From: Blautia sp. | Lineage (GTDB): Bacteria; Bacillota; Clostridia; Lachnospirales; Lachnospiraceae | DNA length: 5,819 nt | NCBI GenBank assembly: GCA_017515945.1 | Contig: JAFWDX010000086.1 | Coordinates: 1 to 5,819 of the forward strand | Reading direction: 5' to 3' | Shown: one piece after another, positions 5,479 to 5,819 of the stretch | Layout: every line of letters begins with the position of its first letter | Numbering within the stretch: position 1 is the stretch's first letter | Notes under the pieces: generated by a model | Databases searched by the model: none | What the model saw: only the letters and a program-made list of their open reading frames with translations | Told to the model about the DNA's origin: nothing | Program-made: the position numbers and the translations under genes

Positions 5479-5819
5479 TTGAAAAAAAAGGAAGAGATCG
5501 AGCGTCAGGCCGAAGTTCTTCTGAGACCCATCGTGGAGGAGTACGGGTTCGAACTGGTGGATGTGGAGTATGTCCGTGAGGGAGGCACATGGTATCTGCG
5601 TGGGTATATTGACAAACCGGGAGGGATTACCGTAAATGACTGTGAGCAGGTAAGCCGTGTATTTTCGGATCGGCTGGATGAAAAAGATTTCATCGAGGAC
5701 AGTTATGTGATGGAGATCAGTTCTCCCGGACTGGACCGTCCGCTGAAAAAACCTGTTGATTTTGAACGCGGCATGGGCAAGGATGTAGAGGTCCGGACCT
5801 ATCGCCCGGTCGATGGGCA
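5479..5819 (+). CDS. rimP: Ribosome maturation factor RimP, N-terminal part (3' end outside window)
   Basis: RimP is a cytosolic assembly factor needed for maturation of the 30S ribosomal subunit. The visible 113 residues cover the N-terminal alpha/beta domain and the beginning of the C-terminal domain. Recognisable stretches are LLRPIVEEYGFELVDVEY (14-31), LRGYIDKPGGITVNDCEQVS (40-59) and the family signature EISSPGLDRPLKKP (79-92). Family members are about 150 residues, so about 40 are missing beyond the window. The start is a TTG, chosen because of the ribosome-binding site at 5463-5472 and because MKKKEEIERQ fits the usual short N-terminus; an alternative GTG at 5470 would add only three residues. 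In Firmicutes rimP normally precedes nusA, ylxR, ylxQ, infB and rbfA, so those are expected downstream. Its long leader contains a promoter, a leaky terminator and a repeat element. Confidence 0.95.
   Translation, partial: MKKKEEIERQAEVLLRPIVEEYGFELVDVEYVREGGTWYLRGYIDKPGGITVNDCEQVSRVFSDRLDEKDFIEDSYVMEISSPGLDRPLKKPVDFERGMGKDVEVRTYRPVDG

Overview
The window looks like core chromosome of a moderate-GC member of the Clostridia, most plausibly Lachnospiraceae. This is inferred from three things: a C-terminal GGGtGRT-family protein, a second type IIA topoisomerase gene pair of mixed gyrase/topoisomerase IV character, and a rimP gene that in Firmicutes usually opens the rimP-nusA-infB operon. Species cannot be assigned from this sequence alone. 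Every gene is on the plus strand.

Layout. Bases 1-497 hold the 3' half of a GGGtGRT protein gene, closed by a 15-bp perfect hairpin and a short T-run (517-561). An A/T-rich promoter (about 568-619) drives a tRNA-Glu(CUC) gene (638-709), which has its own terminator (715-749). Only 13 bp later comes the ribosome-binding site of the ATPase/TOPRIM (B) subunit of a type IIA topoisomerase (779-2704). A 212-bp gap follows that is packed with inverted repeats. The A subunit (2917-5166) carries the catalytic tyrosine but has a short C-terminal domain without a canonical GyrA box. After a 312-bp gap comes the start of rimP (TTG at 5479), which runs off the window. That gap contains a good sigma-A promoter (5216-5244), a strong hairpin with a poor U-tract (5278-5301), a second A/U-rich hairpin with a T-run (5306-5330), and another copy of the repeat family (5339-5452).

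How it works together. The two subunits should form an A2B2 ATP-dependent double-strand passage enzyme. The A subunit's length and missing GyrA box suggest a decatenating, topoisomerase IV-like job, although the B subunit has the gyrase-type DADVDG motif. The B-subunit gene has no visible promoter of its own after the tRNA terminator, so it may depend on read-through from the tRNA promoter. rimP is separated from the topoisomerase genes by its own promoter and what looks like a leaky terminator, which may be an attenuator.

The least ordinary features are two. One is the repeat family with GTAACTGT/ACAGTTAC ends, found in opposite orientations on the two sides of the A-subunit gene. The other is the candidate attenuator in front of rimP. 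I see no CRISPR array, complete insertion sequence, phage gene or defence system.
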